Positions 24,891 through 35,983 are shown, counted from the stretch's first letter. The stretch: 64,000 bases of DNA from Brachybacterium sp036311905 (GCF_036311905.1 NZ_JAZDCH010000025.1:62001-126000); one strand, 5' to 3'. The notes: generated by a model from the letters alone, not told the origin. Translations and numbers: made by a program.

Positions 24891-25567
24891 AGCGCCGCCA
24901 TCAGCTCGACGCCGCGCGCGGTGAGCAGCGTGCGCAGCCGCTCCGCCTCCTCACGGGGCAACCCGGGGAGCGTGATGGCCGAGTCCTTGTGGGCGGTGCC
25001 CAGGGTGATCGTGGCGAGTCCGTAGCGGCGCTCCACGGGGCCCTCGCCGATGTTGACCGACTGCACGCGCCCGAAGGGGACCGTCTCGACCGTGCGGAAG
25101 AGGATGCCGGAGACGACGGTGAGGTCCTCCTCCCCCACGCGATAGCCGAGGGCGCGCACGCGCCGAGGGGTGAACAGCAGTCCCTGCACGACCACGATCA
25201 GCGGCAGCGCGCCGAGCGCCCCGATCCACCACCAGGAGGTCAGGACCGCGCCCACGATCGCCCCGGCGAACAGCAGCAGCCCGAACGCATAGCCGGGGAT
25301 CCCGCCGAGATACCGCGCGGGGATCAGCTTCTCGGAGACGGGGGTCATCCCGGCCGCACCGAGCCGGGCGGGCGGCGCGTTGGAGATCTCCGGCGACGTC
25401 CGCGAGAGCTCGTGCGGCGCCGTGGCGGACATTGGCGGCGCAGCCGCGGGCATCGGCGCGGCAGGCTGCGGCGTCGGCACCGGAGCGGCGGGCTGCGGCG
25501 TGGGTCGGGGTGCGGCGGGCGGCGGCGCGGGCAGAGCCGGATCGGGCGCGTCGGTCATGCGCCCCAT
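24887..25567 (-). CDS. PH-domain (DUF304/YdbS-like) membrane protein, small subunit
   Basis: A 226-residue protein: a Pro/Ala-rich N-terminal region with short PQPAAP repeats, two membrane helices (around GYAFGLLLFAGAIVGAVL), then one DUF304 PH domain with FGRVQSVNIGEGPVERRYG. It overlaps the larger PH gene by four bases and is presumably its partner. The start at 25567 has GAGGA upstream; the next Met at 25558 is a possible alternative. Confidence 0.82.
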   Translation of the reverse strand: MGRMTDAPDPALPAPPPAAPRPTPQPAAPVPTPQPAAPMPAAAPPMSATAPHELSRTSPEISNAPPARLGAAGMTPVSEKLIPARYLGGIPGYAFGLLLFAGAIVGAVLTSWWWIGALGALPLIVVVQGLLFTPRRVRALGYRVGEEDLTVVSGILFRTVETVPFGRVQSVNIGEGPVERRYGLATITLGTAHKDSAITLPGLPREEAERLRTLLTARGVELMAAL

Positions 25568-25648
25568 CGTGTCATCCTCGCGGGCACCCGGCCTGCGACG
25601 CCCGGCGCGGGATGACCCGTCGATGGTCGATGTCCGCGGCGATCATCG

Positions 25649-25675
25649 TCGGCCCGCGGCCTCGCCGGGCCGACC
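25649..25675 (-). terminator. Intrinsic terminator after the folate/DUF3180 operon
   Basis: A perfect 9-bp stem (25649-25657 with 25667-25675) lies 18 bases beyond the DUF3180 stop on the minus strand, in the 125-bp gap before the PH-domain genes. The rest of the gap shows nothing recognisable. Confidence 0.6.
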
Positions 25676-25692
25676 CGGGAAAGGGGTCCGGC

Positions 25693-26202
25693 TCAGGACC
25701 CGGCCCCGGCCCCCTCGGCACCCTGCTCGCCGTCCTCGGGCGGCAGCGTCCCCCAGCGCTCCACGACCACGCCGAGGACCCCGAGGGCGAGCCCCGCGAG
25801 GGCCGCGGCGGCGGTGGGCAGGATCCCGCTCAGCGGGTCGCCGGTGCCGGTGATGGTCAGGAACAGCGCCTGGCCGCTGAACAGCCCGCCGACGACCGCC
25901 CCCGTGTACGCGCAGGCCCGGGCCAGCAGCACCGTGCGATACGCGGTGGGCAGGTCGATCTGATGCCGGCGCCGGGTGAGACTGGGGTGCAGGCGCCGCT
26001 CCTCGCTCTCGGCGAGATAACGGCGCATCGGCAGGCCGTAGGCGAGGAGGACGGCGCACAGCACCAGCTCGACCAGCGTGGTCAGCCAGCCGGCGATCGG
26101 CAGCGAGTGGCCGCGCGTGGCGAGGGTCTCCATCATCTGCGCACCCAGTCCGGCGCCGACGACGGTGATCAGCACCAGCGCCGGGATGCTCAGCGGCTTC
26201 AT
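25693..26202 (-). CDS. DUF3180 family membrane protein
   Basis: A 169-residue membrane protein with four predicted helices in two hairpins (starting IPALVLITVVGAGLGAQM and LVELVLCAVLLAYGL) joined by a charged loop with PTAYRTVLLARACAYTGA, the conserved block of DUF3180. It is found next to folK in many actinomycetes and here overlaps folBK by four bases. The function is unknown. Confidence 0.85.
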   Translation of the reverse strand: MKPLSIPALVLITVVGAGLGAQMMETLATRGHSLPIAGWLTTLVELVLCAVLLAYGLPMRRYLAESEERRLHPSLTRRRHQIDLPTAYRTVLLARACAYTGAVVGGLFSGQALFLTITGTGDPLSGILPTAAAALAGLALGVLGVVVERWGTLPPEDGEQGAEGAGAGS

Positions 26203-27122
26203 GGACGCCCGAATCCCGCGATCTCGGGGCCCGGGGCGAGATCGCCACGATCCGCGGCGCCCTCGAGCAGGGCCGCGATCGAGCCGTGTCCGGGCAGCTC
26301 GGCCTCCGGCCGGGCCGCATGCCACGGGGCGAGCACGAACGCGCGCTCGTGGGCGCGCGGATGCGGGAGGGTGAGCTCCTCGTCCGCGCTGCGCAGGTCG
26401 CCGTAGGCGATCAGGTCGACGTCCAGGGTGCGCGGCCCCCAGCGCACGAGCCGCTCCCGGCGCGCCTCCCGCTCGAGGCGGTGGGCGAGGTCCAGCAGGG
26501 CGAAGGGGCCCAGCGCGGTTCGCACGCCGACGACCGAGTTCAGGAAGGCCCCCTGCCCGTCGGGACCGCCGACGGGGGCCGTCTCGAGCACGGGTCCGGT
26601 CCATTCGACGTCCACCAGCGGGTGCGCGGCGAGGGAGGCGAGGGCCCGCTCGAGGATCTGCACGCGGTCGCCGAGGTTGCCGCCGAGGGCGAGGACGCCG
26701 GACACCGGGGCCGCGTCGCGCTCGATCGTGACGGTCACATCGCCGATGGGTCGGCCGACGGGGGCCGCGGGCTTGTGGATCCGCACCCCCACCCGGCGCA
26801 CCAGCGGACGTCCCACGTCCTCGAGGATCCGCGCGGCGATCCGCTCGGCGAGCGTCTCCACGAGGTCGTGGGAGCCGGTCGTGATCTCCTCGGCGACCGC
26901 CTCGGCGACCACTGCGTAGTTCACCGTGCGCGAGAGGGCGTCCGCCCGACCCGCGGGGCCGGTCCACAGGTGCAGCGTGACGTCGGCGCCGAACTCCTGC
27001 CCCAGCTCCTTCTCCGCCGCGAGCACGCCGTGGCGGCCCCAGGCGCGGATGCCGGACACCTCGATGCGGTCCAGCAGGCCGTCGGCGCCGTCGCGCGGCA
27101 CGCTCTGCACGATCGGGCTCAT
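26199..27122 (-). CDS. Dihydroneopterin aldolase / HPPK bifunctional fusion
   Basis: Two consecutive steps of folate synthesis in one 307-residue chain. Residues about 15-135 form a FolB domain (GIRAWGRHGVLAAEKELGQ, Lys in IHKPAAP). Residues about 140-290 form a FolK pyrophosphokinase (LALGGNLGDR, RWGPRTLDVDLIAYG, LPHPRAHERAFVL). FolB makes 6-hydroxymethyl-dihydropterin, and FolK pyrophosphorylates it for FolP, encoded immediately upstream with a four-base overlap. Separate genes are usual outside actinomycetes. Confidence 0.95.
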   Translation of the reverse strand: MSPIVQSVPRDGADGLLDRIEVSGIRAWGRHGVLAAEKELGQEFGADVTLHLWTGPAGRADALSRTVNYAVVAEAVAEEITTGSHDLVETLAERIAARILEDVGRPLVRRVGVRIHKPAAPVGRPIGDVTVTIERDAAPVSGVLALGGNLGDRVQILERALASLAAHPLVDVEWTGPVLETAPVGGPDGQGAFLNSVVGVRTALGPFALLDLAHRLEREARRERLVRWGPRTLDVDLIAYGDLRSADEELTLPHPRAHERAFVLAPWHAARPEAELPGHGSIAALLEGAADRGDLAPGPEIAGFGRP

Positions 27123-27979
27123 GCGCGCCTGCTCCGGCGCAGACGATCCCCGACCCGCACCGCGGCCACGGTGGGCTGCACGGAGTGGACGCGCACGGCC
27201 CAGGCGCCGCGTTCGGCGCTGTAGGCGCTGATCGCCGCGGTCGCGGCGTCGCGATCCACGCCGAGCGCGCTCACGAATCGCTTGCGGGAGGCCCCGATCA
27301 GCACCGGCAGACCGTGGGAGGTCAGGGAGTCCCAGTCGGCGAGGACCTCCCAGTTCTGCTCGCCGGTCTTCGAGAACCCGAGCCCCGGGTCGGCGACCAG
27401 GAAGCGGTCCTCTACGCCGGCCGCGCGCAGGGCCGTCAGCCGGTCCTCGAGCTCGGCGGCGCTGTCGCGCGCGACGTCGCCGTAGTCGGTCAGCCGGTTC
27501 ATCACGTCGCTGTGCCCGCGCCAGTGCATCGCCACGAACACCGGCGGGGTGCCCAGGCGCGTGCGCAGCGTGGCGGCGATGGTGCCCATCTCGGCGTCGG
27601 CGAGCCCCGCGGAGACGTCGTTGACGATCAGGGCGCCGGCCTCGACGCTCGCCACCGCGACGGCCGCGCGCATCGTGTCCACGCTGACCACGACGCCCTC
27701 CGCGGCGAGGGCGCGGACCACCGGGACCACCCGGCGCAGCTCCTCCTCCTCGTCCACGCGGGGCGCACCCGGGCGGGTGGACTCGCCGCCGATGTCGACG
27801 ATGTCCGCTCCCTCGGCGACGAGCCGTCGACCGTGGGCGATCGCCTCCGGCGCGCGATCGTGCTCCCCGCCGTCAGAGAAGGAGTCGGGCGTGACGTTCA
27901 GGACGCCCATGACGAGGGTGTCGTCGCCGCCGAGCCGGGCGGGCAGGCCGTCGGGGCCGCGTCGCGGGGTGCGGTCCAT
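27119..27979 (-). CDS. folP: Dihydropteroate synthase
   Basis: Condenses the pterin pyrophosphate with p-aminobenzoate; target of sulfonamides. The 286-residue TIM barrel has the signature LVMGVLNVTPDSFSDGG, DIGGESTRPGA, NDVSAG, and the C-terminal GASRKRFV and VRVHSV motifs. It is followed by folBK with a four-base overlap and begins one base after the folE stop. No obvious resistance-type change can be judged by eye. Confidence 0.96.
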   Translation of the reverse strand: MDRTPRRGPDGLPARLGGDDTLVMGVLNVTPDSFSDGGEHDRAPEAIAHGRRLVAEGADIVDIGGESTRPGAPRVDEEEELRRVVPVVRALAAEGVVVSVDTMRAAVAVASVEAGALIVNDVSAGLADAEMGTIAATLRTRLGTPPVFVAMHWRGHSDVMNRLTDYGDVARDSAAELEDRLTALRAAGVEDRFLVADPGLGFSKTGEQNWEVLADWDSLTSHGLPVLIGASRKRFVSALGVDRDAATAAISAYSAERGAWAVRVHSVQPTVAAVRVGDRLRRSRRA

Positions 27980-27980
27980 C

Positions 27981-28550
27981 TCAGCGTCCTCGATGGATGA
28001 GGCTCATCGCCTCCGCACGGGTGCTCGCGCTGTCGCGCAGCATGCCCCGCACGGCGCTGGTGACGGTGTCGGCGCCCTCGGCGCGCACGCCGCGCATCGA
28101 CATGCACATGTGCTCCGCCTCGATCACGACGATCACCCCGGCGGCGCCCAGCTCCTCGGCGAGGGCATCGGCGATCTGGGAGGTCAGGCGCTCCTGCACC
28201 TGGGGGCGCCGGGCGTAGACGTGCACCAGGCGGGCGAGCTTGCTGAGTCCGGTCACGGCACCGCCGCCGGGGATGTATCCCACGTGGGCGGTGCCGATGA
28301 ACGGCAGCAGGTGGTGCTCGCACATCGAGTGGAAGCGGATGCCCCGCACGAGCACCAGCTCCTGGTGCTCGATCTCGAAGCGGGTCGAGAGCGGCTCGCG
28401 CGCATCCTGATCGAGGCCCTCGAAGACCTCGGCGTACATGCGGGCGACCCGGGCGGGGGTGTCTCTCAGGCCGTCGCGGTCGGGGTCCTCGCCGATGCCG
28501 GCGAGGATCTCCCGGACCGCGGCCTCGACGCGGGCGTGGTCGACGGCCAC
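27981..28550 (-). CDS. folE: GTP cyclohydrolase I
   Basis: First enzyme of folate synthesis: converts GTP to dihydroneopterin triphosphate. With the GTG at 28550 the protein is 189 residues and begins VDHARVEAAVREIL, as short actinobacterial FolE does. The zinc and active-site block SMCEHHLLPFIGTAHVGYIP and LSKLARLVHVYARRPQVQERL is intact. The GTG is one base after the ftsH stop. An in-frame ATG at 28667 lies inside ftsH and would add a Pro/Arg-rich stretch, so it is not preferred. Confidence 0.93.
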   Translation of the reverse strand: MAVDHARVEAAVREILAGIGEDPDRDGLRDTPARVARMYAEVFEGLDQDAREPLSTRFEIEHQELVLVRGIRFHSMCEHHLLPFIGTAHVGYIPGGGAVTGLSKLARLVHVYARRPQVQERLTSQIADALAEELGAAGVIVVIEAEHMCMSMRGVRAEGADTVTSAVRGMLRDSASTRAEAMSLIHRGR

Positions 28551-28551
28551 C

Positions 28552-30621
<2,070 letters not shown>

Positions 30622-30623
30622 GA

Positions 30624-31178
30624 TCAGCTCTCGTAGACGGAGCGCTTGAGGACGCCGACGTAGGGCAGGTTGCGATACACCTCGGCGTAGTCGAGCCCGT
30701 AGCCGATGACGAACTCGTTGGGGATGTCGAAGCCGACGTAGCGGACGTCGATCTCGACGCGCGCCGCCTCGGGCTTGCGCAGCAGGGTGCAGATCTCGAC
30801 GGACTTCGGCCCCCGGGAGCGGAGGTTGGAGAGCAGCCACTTGAGCGTCAGGCCCGAGTCGATGATGTCCTCGACGATGAGCACGTTGCGCCCGGAGATG
30901 TCCGCGGAGAGGTCCTTGAGGATGCGGACGACCCCGGAGGACTTGGTGCCCGAGCCGTAGGAGGAGACGGCCATCCAGTCCATCTCCACCGTGAGGTCCA
31001 CGGCGCGCGCGAGGTCGGCCATGACCATGACCGCACCCTTGAGGACGCCCACGAGGATCGGGGGCTCGTCCGCGTAGTCCGCGGCGATCTGTGCGCCGAT
31101 CTCGCTCAGCCGGTCGCTGATCTGCTGCTGATCCAGCAGGACGCGCTCGACATCGGGGTGGATGTGCGTCTGGGGCAC
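30624..31178 (-). CDS. hpt: Hypoxanthine phosphoribosyltransferase
   Basis: Salvages hypoxanthine and guanine with PRPP. The 184-residue protein has the PRPP loop VLIVEDIIDSGLT and the N-terminal ILVGVLKGAVMVMADL. The GTG at 31178 has GAGGAG six bases upstream, so it is preferred to the earlier ATG at 31241, which lacks conservation. It sits two bases before ftsH in the conserved tilS-hpt-ftsH block. Confidence 0.95.
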   Translation of the reverse strand: MPQTHIHPDVERVLLDQQQISDRLSEIGAQIAADYADEPPILVGVLKGAVMVMADLARAVDLTVEMDWMAVSSYGSGTKSSGVVRILKDLSADISGRNVLIVEDIIDSGLTLKWLLSNLRSRGPKSVEICTLLRKPEAARVEIDVRYVGFDIPNEFVIGYGLDYAEVYRNLPYVGVLKRSVYES

Positions 31179-31219
31179 GCGGTACTCCTCGGTGGAAGGT
31201 GTGGGTGCGCCGCCGCGGC

Positions 31220-32314
31220 TCACGGATCCGACCGGCGCCACACCAGCAGGCCGTCGCGGCGAGCGACCTCGATCCTACCCGGAACGGGCACGCCTGCCTG
31301 ACCGTGCCATGAGACGACGAGGGCATCGAGGGCGAGCACCTGGCGGCGCAGCAGGGACTTGGTCGCGGGGACGGCGCCGAGCTCGCGCGCCGCGGCCTGT
31401 GCGGCGCGGGTCGCGTCGCGCAGGATCCGGGTGCGGACCGGGGCGGGCAGCGCGGCGAGGGCGTGCACGTCGAGCAGCAGCAGATCGTCCTCGGTCCGCA
31501 GCGCGCCGCCGTCCCGCCGCAGCGCCTCGAGCCCGTCGCGGGCGGCGGCGTCGAGGTGGTCGACGTCGGGTCGCACGAGGTCCGCGGTACGGGCGAGGTT
31601 CTCGTCGATCTGCTCGCCGAGGATCTCCCGCAGCAGCGGCAGCGCCCGGTGCCGCACGCGCGCTCGGAGAAGGGTCTCGTCGGCGTTCATCGGGTCCTCC
31701 CACCACTCGAGGTCGTGGAGGCGGCAGATCTCCTCGGTGTCTCCGCGGCGCAGGGCCGTGGTCTCGTCCCGGCCAGTGCCCAGGAAGGGCCGCAGGAGCG
31801 GGCCGCGCGCCCGGGGGATGCCCGCGAGGGCGCGCGGTCCGGCACCGCGGGCGAGTCCCATGAGCACCTGCTCCGCCTGATCGTCGAGGGTGTGGCCGAG
31901 GAGGAGGGCGAGGCCGCCCCGGTCGGCGAGGAGGAGCTCGAGGGCGGCGTGGCGGGCGTCGCGGGCCGCGCTCTCCAGTCCACCGGGGGCGTCGCGGTCC
32001 ACGGCGACGCGGAGCACGTGGGCGGTGGCGCCGAGCCGCTCGGCCTGGTTGGCGGCGCGCTCGGCGACCTGCGCCGAGTCGTGCTGCAGGGCATGGTCGA
32101 CGATCGCCGCCTCGGTCTCCAGCCCCATCCGCTCCCCCACCCAGCGGGTGGTCGCGAGCAGCGCCAGGGAATCCGCGCCGCCGCTCACGCCCACGAGCAG
32201 CCGGGGGGCGAGAGTCCCGGCGGCGGTGTCGTCGGCCAGCTGCTCAAGGCGCGCGGTGAGCGCGGCGCGCACCGCGGTGCGGGCCCGGGCGACGACGGGG
32301 GGCGGACCGGCCAT
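31220..32314 (-). CDS. tilS: tRNA(Ile)-lysidine synthetase
   Basis: Modifies C34 of the CAU-anticodon tRNA-Ile to lysidine. The 364-residue enzyme has the PP-loop SGGADS in LLVGVSGGADSLALL, then LGHTLDDQAEQVLMGLARG. The C-terminal tail is short, as in actinobacterial forms. The start shares one base with the stop of the carboxypeptidase gene (TGATG). It is the beginning of the tilS-hpt-ftsH-folE block. Confidence 0.94.
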   Translation of the reverse strand: MAGPPPVVARARTAVRAALTARLEQLADDTAAGTLAPRLLVGVSGGADSLALLATTRWVGERMGLETEAAIVDHALQHDSAQVAERAANQAERLGATAHVLRVAVDRDAPGGLESAARDARHAALELLLADRGGLALLLGHTLDDQAEQVLMGLARGAGPRALAGIPRARGPLLRPFLGTGRDETTALRRGDTEEICRLHDLEWWEDPMNADETLLRARVRHRALPLLREILGEQIDENLARTADLVRPDVDHLDAAARDGLEALRRDGGALRTEDDLLLLDVHALAALPAPVRTRILRDATRAAQAAARELGAVPATKSLLRRQVLALDALVVSWHGQAGVPVPGRIEVARRDGLLVWRRSDP

Positions 32315-33723
32315 CAGGAGTCCTGCACCATCTCGGCGGCGACCTGGTCGACGGCGGCGCGGGCCGCCGCGGCGTCGGCGCCGTCGAATCCGTGCACGAC
32401 GATCGAGTAGGCGACGATGCGGCCGTCGGGCAGCACCGTCACCCCGGCGAGGGTCGAGGCGCCGCCGAGGTAGCCGGTCTTGCCGCGCACCACGCCGCGG
32501 GCGACCTCGGTGTCCTCCTCGTCGAAGCGGGAGGCGAGGGTCCCGGAGAGCCCGGCGATCGGGACGTCGAAGAGGATCTGCTGCAGCTGGGGGACGGTCC
32601 CCGCGGCCACCTCGCCGAGGACCGCGGCCAGCAGGGCGGGAGGGACCCGGTTGTCGCGCGAGAGTCCGGAGCCGTCCCGGATCTCGAGCGCTTCGAGGTC
32701 CGCCTCGGGGACGCCCGCCTCGGCGGCGAGCTCGCGCACCTCGGCCTCGACGGCGGCGGCCGCGGACTCCGGGGTGGTCGCCTCGCCGCGGCCCAGCGCC
32801 ACGAGGTGGGCGAGGAGCTCGGCGGTGGTGTTGTCGGAGATCTCCAGGGTGTGCCGGACGATCTCGCCGATGCTCTCGGAGTGCACCTCGGCGGCGGGGG
32901 CGTCGGCCGGGGCCTGCCCCGTGGTGATCTCGCCGGTCACCGTGAGGCCCTGCGCGCCGAGGAGCTGGGCGAAGAGCGCGGCGGCGTCGCCCGCGGGGTC
33001 GGTGGACTTCGGGCCGTACTGCTCCGCATCCAGCCACCCCTCGTCGACGGCGAGGGAGGCGGTGGGCGCGACCCAGCCGCCGGCGGTGCCGTTCGCGCCC
33101 CAGGCCGGGTTCTGCCCGCCGACGATGTAGTCCGCGTCGAGCACGAGGGACACCTCGGTCGTGCCCTGCTCCCGGGCGAGGGCCGCAGCGTCCTCGGCGA
33201 GCCCGCGCAGGTCCTCTTCGGAGAGAGTCATGTCACCCCCTCCCTGGAGGGTGATGGTGCCGTCCTGCACCACCGCCCGCGTGGTGAGCACCTCCTCGCC
33301 AGTGTAGAGCCGCAGCACGGCGGCGGCGGTGAGCAGCTTGAGGGTGGAGGCGGGGATCCGCGCGGTGTCGGCGTCCCGCGCGGCGATCTGCTCCCCGGTC
33401 CCGACGTCGACGACGGAGAAGGCGAGACCGCCGGCGACCACCGGCAGATCCGCATGCGCGGCCATGCGCTGCTCCAGGTCAGCGGACTGATCGGCGTCGA
33501 CCCCGGAGGTGATGGTGGGGCCGGGCTCGGCGGGGGTGACGCGCTCGAAGCCCTCGGCGCGAGCCGGGGGACCCGCCGCGGTCCCCTCTTCCCGACGCTC
33601 GAGGGTGAGCACACCGGGGAAGGCGTCGGTGAGGTCGCCGAGCACGTAGAAGCTCGCCGGCACCGCGGCGCACAGCACGATCGCCGTCGCCCGCCATACC
33701 CGGTCAGATGCCCTGAAGCCCAT
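32314..33723 (-). CDS. dacB: D-alanyl-D-alanine carboxypeptidase/endopeptidase, PBP4 (S13) type
   Basis: Peptidoglycan carboxypeptidase of 469 residues. An N-terminal hydrophobic segment (ATAIVLCAAVPASFYVLGD) acts as signal or anchor. The three active-site motifs are present: SxxK as ASTLK, SxN as SDN in ISDNTTAELL, and KTG in VRGKTGYLGGAS. The block SGLSRDNRVPP also fits. It is paired with tilS, as in many actinomycetes, and diverges from ppa. Start at 33723 has no ribosome site but a -10 box seven bases upstream. Confidence 0.93.
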   Translation of the reverse strand: MGFRASDRVWRATAIVLCAAVPASFYVLGDLTDAFPGVLTLERREEGTAAGPPARAEGFERVTPAEPGPTITSGVDADQSADLEQRMAAHADLPVVAGGLAFSVVDVGTGEQIAARDADTARIPASTLKLLTAAAVLRLYTGEEVLTTRAVVQDGTITLQGGGDMTLSEEDLRGLAEDAAALAREQGTTEVSLVLDADYIVGGQNPAWGANGTAGGWVAPTASLAVDEGWLDAEQYGPKSTDPAGDAAALFAQLLGAQGLTVTGEITTGQAPADAPAAEVHSESIGEIVRHTLEISDNTTAELLAHLVALGRGEATTPESAAAAVEAEVRELAAEAGVPEADLEALEIRDGSGLSRDNRVPPALLAAVLGEVAAGTVPQLQQILFDVPIAGLSGTLASRFDEEDTEVARGVVRGKTGYLGGASTLAGVTVLPDGRIVAYSIVVHGFDGADAAAARAAVDQVAAEMVQDS

Positions 33724-33730
33724 GGCCTTA

Positions 33731-33758
33731 ACGATATGGTGTCCCGGTCAATACCCAA
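33731..33758 (-). promoter_or_regulatory. Promoter of dacB, leaderless type
   Basis: On the minus strand TTGGGT (33758-33753), 16 bases and TATCGT (33736-33731) are followed seven bases later by the dacB ATG. The start codon therefore falls at the expected transcription start. TATGGT at 33735-33740 on the plus strand may serve ppa. Confidence 0.45.
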
Positions 33759-33790
33759 GGCCTCAGGGCCGGAGCAACGGAGCGGCTGTC

Positions 33791-34303
33791 GTGGAATTCG
33801 ACGTGACCATCGAGATCCCTCGCGGGAACCGGAACAAGTACGAGGTGGACCACCACAACGGGCGCATCCGTCTGGACCGCATGCTGTTCACCGCCACCCG
33901 CTATCCGGATGATTACGGATTCATCGAGGGCACCCTCGGCGAGGACGGAGACCCGCTGGACTGCCTGGTGTTGCTCGAGGAGCCCACGTTCCCGGGCTGC
34001 CTGATCCGCTGCCGCGCGCTCGGCATGTTCCGCATGCGCGACGAGGCCGGCGGCGACGACAAGATCATCGCAGTGCCGGTGGGCGACCGCCGCCAGGTGC
34101 GCCGCCAGGAGCTGACCGACGTCTCGGAGTTCCACCGCCTCGAGATCCAGCACTTCTTCGAGGTCTACAAGGACCTCGAGCCCGGCAAGAGCGTCGAGGG
34201 CGCCCACTGGGAGGGCCGCTCCGACGCGGAGGCGGAGATCCGCCGCTCGTACCAGCGCGCGATCGGCACCGAGCACGCCAACGAGTTCACGCAGGACGTC
34301 TGA
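33791..34303 (+). CDS. ppa: Inorganic diphosphatase
   Basis: Soluble family I pyrophosphatase of 170 residues. The catalytic acidic residues lie in YPDDYGFIEGTLGEDGDPLDCLVLLEEP, and EIPRGNRNKYEVD is the usual N-terminal substrate-binding block. GTG start at 33791 with ACGGAG eight bases upstream; the ATG at 33722 would add a non-conserved leader and collide with dacB. It is monocistronic and ends at a strong terminator. Confidence 0.96.
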   Translation: MEFDVTIEIPRGNRNKYEVDHHNGRIRLDRMLFTATRYPDDYGFIEGTLGEDGDPLDCLVLLEEPTFPGCLIRCRALGMFRMRDEAGGDDKIIAVPVGDRRQVRRQELTDVSEFHRLEIQHFFEVYKDLEPGKSVEGAHWEGRSDAEAEIRRSYQRAIGTEHANEFTQDV

Positions 34304-34338
34304 TCCCCGAGGGGCCGTCCTCGGTCCCCGCGACGCGA

Positions 34339-34370
34339 GAGCGGGCCGCCCCGATCGGGGCGGCCCGCTC
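34339..34370 (+). terminator. Intrinsic terminator after ppa
   Basis: A perfect 14-bp stem (34339-34352 with 34357-34370) closes on a GATC loop. It lies between convergent ppa and the EcsC gene and can act in both directions. The 66 bases that follow show nothing else. Confidence 0.85.
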
Positions 34371-34436
34371 CTGCGTTATATGTCGTCGCGCATCGTGATC
34401 CGTGGGCCGTGGCGCCGGTAGCGGAGTCCCGCGTGC

Positions 34437-35177
34437 TCAGGCCTCGAGGCGGCCGGGGTCGCCCGCGATCTCGCCCTCGAGGAGGGTGGCCTGGGAGAAG
34501 ATCTCCTGCATCGCCTCGACCACCGAGCGCGAGACGGCGCGCGCCCCGAGCCCGCCGAGCAGGGCACCGATGCCGAAGGGCAGCAGGCGCACCAGCCACA
34601 GCCCGCCGGCGCGGCGGACGACGGTGCGGCGCACCCGACGGGAGATCTCCCGCGAGACGAAGCCGGGGATCAGCCCGCCGCCGCCCCCGCCGAGCAGCGA
34701 GGACCAGCGCACGCCCTGCTTGCCGAGCGAGCGCGCGATGATCTCGGCGCCCCGCTCCCCCGACAGCACGCTCATCAGCACCAGGCGGCGGGTGTTGCGG
34801 TCGGACATGTCCAGGCCATGGATGTCCGCCGCGGCGAGGGTGAGGAAGGCGCACGCCTCGGCGAAGGAGACGCCCTCGCCGATGCTCAGGCCGACGGCGG
34901 CGGCGGTGCCGAGACCGGGCAGGGCGGCGACGCCGCCGATGCCCGCCCCGGTGAGGGTCATCAGGCCGGTGAAGCGCCCGGTGACCTTCTCCAGCAGCTC
35001 CCGATCGGTCGCCTCGGGATGCTTCTCGCGCAGGCGCAGGACGTAGGAGTGGGCGAGCGGCGCCTGGACCCGCAGGGCGGTGTCGAGGACGGCCAGCCAG
35101 CGCTCGTCGAGCTGCTCGGCGAAGCCGTCGTCGGCGAGCTGAGAGGGCTCGGGCAGGTGCTGGGGGCTCGAGGTCAC
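34437..35177 (-). CDS. EcsC family protein
   Basis: A 246-residue protein with a charged N-terminal half and glycine-rich amphipathic or hydrophobic segments (GLMTLTGAGIGGVAALPGLGTAAAVGLSIGEG and LLPFGIGALLGGLGARAV), the hallmarks of EcsC/DUF697-like proteins. It probably associates with membranes. GTG at 35177 is preferred for CGGAG six bases upstream; another GTG at 35231 would give 264 residues. It follows def closely and is likely in the same transcript. The function of the family is unclear. Confidence 0.75.
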   Translation of the reverse strand: MTSSPQHLPEPSQLADDGFAEQLDERWLAVLDTALRVQAPLAHSYVLRLREKHPEATDRELLEKVTGRFTGLMTLTGAGIGGVAALPGLGTAAAVGLSIGEGVSFAEACAFLTLAAADIHGLDMSDRNTRRLVLMSVLSGERGAEIIARSLGKQGVRWSSLLGGGGGGLIPGFVSREISRRVRRTVVRRAGGLWLVRLLPFGIGALLGGLGARAVSRSVVEAMQEIFSQATLLEGEIAGDPGRLEA

Positions 35178-35232
35178 GGTCGGCTCCGTTTCGTCGGACG
35201 GGTCCCGGAGGGCTCCGGGGAACAGGATCACG

Positions 35233-35928
35233 CTACCGCCGGGCGGGCCCCGAGATGCGCACCTCGCCCTCGCCGAGCGACGTGATCTCGCCGGTCAGCC
35301 GGAGGCGGCGCACCGCCTCGGGGAGGTCGGCGTAGTGGTGCACGTAGCCGGTCTCGATGAAGGAGCGCGGCACGGACACGTCATGGCAGAGGGTGCCCGC
35401 GAGGTGATCGGTCTCGTGCTGCAGGATGCGGGCCGGCCAGCCCACGTGCTCCTCGTCAACCTCGCGCATCCTCCCGTCGCCGAGCAGTTCGAGGGCGGTG
35501 AGCCGCACGCGGCGGGAGCGGGCCACGATCGAGCTCCAGCCGTCGACCGACAGGCACCCCTCCCAAGCGTAGACGCGCTCGTCGCCGAGGGGCTCGACGA
35601 CGGGGTCGAGGAGCGCGCGCAGGGGCACGGGGGTGCGCTCGAGCAGCCGGTCCTCCGGGTCGCCGTCCTCGCCTGCGTAGCGGTCCTCGATCACGAACAG
35701 CCGCAGCGGCAGGCCCACCTGCGGGGCGGCGAGGCCGACGCCCGGCGCCTCGCGCATGGTGAGGGCCATCGCCCGGACGAGCTCGCCGAGCAGCTCTGGC
35801 TCGAGGCGATCGCGCGCGTCGACGGCGGTGCGGCGCAGGGCCGGGTGCCCGGCCTGAACGATGCGCAGGGGGTCCGTCGGTCGGGCGCGACGATCGAGGA
35901 TCTTCCGGGTCAGCTGGGTGATGTCCAC
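35233..35928 (-). CDS. def: Peptide deformylase
   Basis: Removes the formyl group from nascent proteins. The 231-residue protein has all three metal-site motifs: GVGLAAPQVG, EGCLSV and HETDHLAG. A C-terminal extension after the catalytic core, common in actinobacterial deformylases, ends with VRISGPARR. The GTG at 35928 was chosen because the protein then begins VDITQLTRKIL. No ribosome site precedes it, but GATACT lies six bases upstream, so it may be a leaderless transcript. Confidence 0.92.
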   Translation of the reverse strand: MDITQLTRKILDRRARPTDPLRIVQAGHPALRRTAVDARDRLEPELLGELVRAMALTMREAPGVGLAAPQVGLPLRLFVIEDRYAGEDGDPEDRLLERTPVPLRALLDPVVEPLGDERVYAWEGCLSVDGWSSIVARSRRVRLTALELLGDGRMREVDEEHVGWPARILQHETDHLAGTLCHDVSVPRSFIETGYVHHYADLPEAVRRLRLTGEITSLGEGEVRISGPARR

Positions 35929-35934
35929 CGCGCC

Positions 35935-35940
35935 AGTATC
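35935..35940 (-). promoter_or_regulatory. -10 box of a leaderless def transcript
   Basis: Minus-strand GATACT (35940-35935) ends six bases before the def GTG. A plus-strand TACACT at 35984-35989 may be the -10 box of the divergent ABC ATPase. Confidence 0.4.
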
Positions 35941-35983
35941 CCGCAGTCCGGACGGTCGCGTCCGGAGCCGGTGAGAGATGGGA

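Noticed and set aside
31179..31241. ATG start of hpt at 31241 and of folE at 28667
   Set aside because: Both add non-conserved residues; the downstream GTG starts fit better, hpt by its ribosome site and folE by family length and its position one base after the ftsH stop.
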